Shown one piece after another: positions 7,783 through 9,738 of a DNA stretch of 9,738 nt; the first letter of the stretch is position 1; every line of letters begins with the position of its first letter. This DNA is from Flavobacteriales bacterium (GTDB taxonomy: Bacteria > Bacteroidota > Bacteroidia > Flavobacteriales > BACL11), in contig JABGXK010000121.1 of the NCBI GenBank assembly GCA_018675825.1, positions 1-9,738 on the forward strand. Reading direction: 5' to 3'. Under the pieces are notes generated by a model. The model searched no databases and had not been told where the DNA came from. It was given only the letters and a program-made list of their open reading frames with translations. Made by a program: the position numbers and the translations under genes.

Positions 7783-9318
7783 TCAATTTTCTAAATCTAA
7801 AATTACAAAATTAGTATCTAGTGGGTTTAAATGAAAAATTAATTTTTTTATAAAGTTATCCCCATATTTTAAATATTGTGGCATGAAATTATCATGACGT
7901 TCTTGTAATTCATTATTAGGAAATAAATCATTCTTAATCTTAAGTATCTGATTAATTTGTGTATCATGTTTAGACTTTAAATTCTTAATAATTTTATTCT
8001 CAAAAGTACTTATAGCATAAAGATTTTTTTTCTCAATTGCATTAAGACTTGAGATTAAACTTGGATCTTCTAATTTATCTTTTATAGATTGAAATACTTC
8101 TTTCATACTAGCTTCTTCTTTTGAAAGATCTATTTGATAAGAATTTTTAAGAATGTATTTTTTATTTAATTTATTAATCTCTAGAAAAAAATCTGAAACA
8201 TCTAAACCTAAATTTTTTATTTTCTTCAGTTTCTTAGAATCTAATAAAACAACAGAATTTCTCATAACTAATATTGGCATTGGTAATAAAAGATCATTAA
8301 AAGTATCACGCAATTGGAACCAATAAGATATCTCTGATCCACCACCAATATACGCTATGTTTGGTAAAATCATTTCTTGATAAATAGGCCTAAGTAAAAC
8401 ATTTGGACTATATATTTGAGGATTTTTAATTATAGAGTCAACATCCTCTTTATCTGTAATTCTAATCCGCTTATCATTAGATAATTTAAAAAAATTAATT
8501 GGACGAACATAAGCTTGAGCATTATATTTAATTGCAATTTTTTCACTAGATTTTTTAATAATATTATAAAACCTACCTTGATTAATATCATTTTCTATAA
8601 CATCAGATATTTGTTGTTTTAGTAAGACATCGTCTCCATCAATAATCAATAATCCGTATGTGCCAAATAACTCGTTGATTAATACTCTAGTAGCTTGAGA
8701 GAGATTATTATTCTTATTATATGCCTTATTAAATATATTTATTAGTCTTTGAGCATTATCACTATCTCCAAGTATATTTTGAATTTGCTCAATTGATGAA
8801 TTAACACCTTCCAAAATCATTCTACCAACCGCACCAGATTGATCTGAATCCCAATCAATCTTTTGATTAAATAAATTAATTGAATTGATCTCTTTAAAAT
8901 CATGATCTTCACTAGCTAACCAAAATATTGGAACAAAATTATATTGTAGGTACTTAGTCCTTAATCTATCAACAAGATTAATAGTACTTGCAATTTTATA
9001 AATAAAATATAACGGTCCCGTAAAGAGACATAATTGATGTCCAGTTGTTACGGTAAACGTATTCTTATACTTAAGTAATTCAATATTTTTATCACTAATT
9101 TCAGAAAGTGATATGTTATTATTCTGAGCTTTAATTACATTATAAAGCAATGAACGATCAATATTATTAGCTGATTTACTATTAATTTGATGAATAAAAT
9201 TTTCTTCATTTGGAAAATGAGAAATATATTCACCCAAATCTTTATTTTGATTTAAATAATCAAGAATCATCTGACTAAATCTACCAGTATCCTTATATGA
9301 AATTTTGTTTAAATCCAA
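7783..9318 (-). CDS. bshC: Bacillithiol biosynthesis cysteine-adding enzyme BshC
   Basis: Putative cysteine ligase that adds cysteine to glucosaminyl-malate, the last step in making bacillithiol, a low-molecular-weight thiol used in place of glutathione. The 511-residue protein shows the family signatures: KDTGRFSQMILDYL near the N terminus (9-22), VTTGHQLCLFTGPLYFIYK (90-108; TGxQ...GPLY is the core), VPIFWLASEDHDFKEI (129-144), YGLLIIDGDD (221-230), and the AYIGGGSEISYWFQL segment (322-336). A helical, charged C-terminal part (about 400-470, probable coiled coil) is followed by the closing block FMPQYLKYGDNFIKKLIFHLNPLD. The start appears to be TTG at 9318: the frame upstream is open only back to a TGA at 9355-9357 and holds no ATG or GTG, while the next ATG (residue 17) would delete conserved sequence. 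Spacing is 2 bp after mnmA and 7 bp before guaA. The partner genes bshA and bshB are not in the window. Confidence 0.93.
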   Translation of the reverse strand: MDLNKISYKDTGRFSQMILDYLNQNKDLGEYISHFPNEENFIHQINSKSANNIDRSLLYNVIKAQNNNISLSEISDKNIELLKYKNTFTVTTGHQLCLFTGPLYFIYKIASTINLVDRLRTKYLQYNFVPIFWLASEDHDFKEINSINLFNQKIDWDSDQSGAVGRMILEGVNSSIEQIQNILGDSDNAQRLINIFNKAYNKNNNLSQATRVLINELFGTYGLLIIDGDDVLLKQQISDVIENDINQGRFYNIIKKSSEKIAIKYNAQAYVRPINFFKLSNDKRIRITDKEDVDSIIKNPQIYSPNVLLRPIYQEMILPNIAYIGGGSEISYWFQLRDTFNDLLLPMPILVMRNSVVLLDSKKLKKIKNLGLDVSDFFLEINKLNKKYILKNSYQIDLSKEEASMKEVFQSIKDKLEDPSLISSLNAIEKKNLYAISTFENKIIKNLKSKHDTQINQILKIKNDLFPNNELQERHDNFMPQYLKYGDNFIKKLIFHLNPLDTNFVILDLEN

Positions 9319-9320
9319 AT

Positions 9321-9738
9321 TTATTTTTTCATAATAAACCCCCCTGCTACAAGATCATTTCCTTCGTAAAAGGCCGCAGATTGTCCTGGGGCTATACCTT
9401 CAACTTTATTATGAAAAAGAACCTTTAAATTATCACCTTCTTTAGTTACAGTTGCCATTTCTCCATTATGTTTATATCTAACCTTTACTGATAATTTGAC
9501 TCCATCAATTAATTTAGAATACTTTACAAAGTTAATATTACGAACATACATCTCTTGTTTTTTAAGATCATCTTTTGTTCCAACTACCACAGTATTATCT
9601 ATTTCATTAATTCCCACAACATATGTTGGAGAGTTCCCTAATGATACTCCTATTTTTCTCTGCCCAATTGTATAAAAAGGATAACCATCGTGTTGACCTA
9701 CAATATCACCTTTTACAGAGACAAAATTTCCGCCTTTA
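9321..9738 (-). CDS. mnmA: tRNA-specific 2-thiouridylase MnmA, C-terminal part (5' end outside window)
   Basis: End of the enzyme that thiolates U34 at the wobble position of Lys, Glu and Gln tRNAs. The frame is open to the right edge, so about 139 residues are visible and the GTG at 9617 is an internal Val codon. Reading in from the edge gives GGNFVSVKGDIVGQHDGYPF, then YTIGQRK (about 9657-9677), PTYVVGI and NTVVVG, which is the central domain of MnmA. The C-terminal beta-barrel follows, with KVRYKHNGEMATV, VLFHNKVEGIAPGQSAAFY and the end LVAGGFIMKK. The PP-loop and catalytic cysteines are outside the window. In the closing Gly-Gly pair the coding strand has six G in a row (9339-9344). The stop is 2 bp before the TTG of bshC, so translation is probably coupled; both genes belong to sulfur-using pathways, which may or may not be meaningful. 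Confidence 0.96.
   Translation of the reverse strand, partial: KGGNFVSVKGDIVGQHDGYPFYTIGQRKIGVSLGNSPTYVVGINEIDNTVVVGTKDDLKKQEMYVRNINFVKYSKLIDGVKLSVKVRYKHNGEMATVTKEGDNLKVLFHNKVEGIAPGQSAAFYEGNDLVAGGFIMKK

Noticed and set aside
9615..9617. GTG at 9617 (minus strand) as the start of a 98-residue protein
   Set aside because: The frame continues upstream with the MnmA motif YTIGQRK, so this is an internal codon of a truncated mnmA.

Overview
The window looks like a compact, very AT-rich chromosomal segment from a member of the Bacteroidota, most likely an uncultured, streamlined (possibly marine) Flavobacteriales relative. The phylum call rests on four things: a TonB-dependent receptor with an N-terminal carboxypeptidase-like domain paired with a DUF4249 lipoprotein; a bacillithiol synthase (BshC) of the Bacteroidota/Firmicutes type; signal peptides that end just before a Gln; and no Shine-Dalgarno-like sequence before any start. 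The 'marine, streamlined' part is inference.

Plus strand, left half (1-4949): the C-terminal part of the DNA translocase FtsK, cut by the left window edge, overlaps by 8 bp a LolA-like periplasmic lipoprotein carrier. After a 30-bp gap comes a complete TonB-dependent outer-membrane receptor (787 aa), followed 2 bp later by a DUF4249 lipoprotein (325 aa). The last two form a probable outer-membrane uptake or binding unit of unknown substrate, similar in layout to SusC/SusD but with an unrelated lipoprotein.

Minus strand, right half (9738-4951, read right to left): the C-terminal part of the tRNA 2-thiouridylase MnmA is cut by the right edge. It is followed by BshC (cysteine-adding enzyme of bacillithiol synthesis, apparently with a TTG start), GuaA (GMP synthase) and a secreted protein that joins a LysM domain to a type-1 periplasmic-binding-protein fold. 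Junctions are 2 bp, 7 bp and a 10-bp overlap, so these four genes are very probably one transcription unit.

The two gene blocks converge with only one base between their stop codons. The longest non-coding stretch is 30 bp, and there is no RNA gene, mobile element, CRISPR array or clear terminator. Most genes are housekeeping. The less understood parts are the receptor/DUF4249 pair, the LysM-binding-protein fusion, and two G-runs in the receptor's plug-coding region that could in principle cause on/off switching. I do not see a convincing wholly new system.
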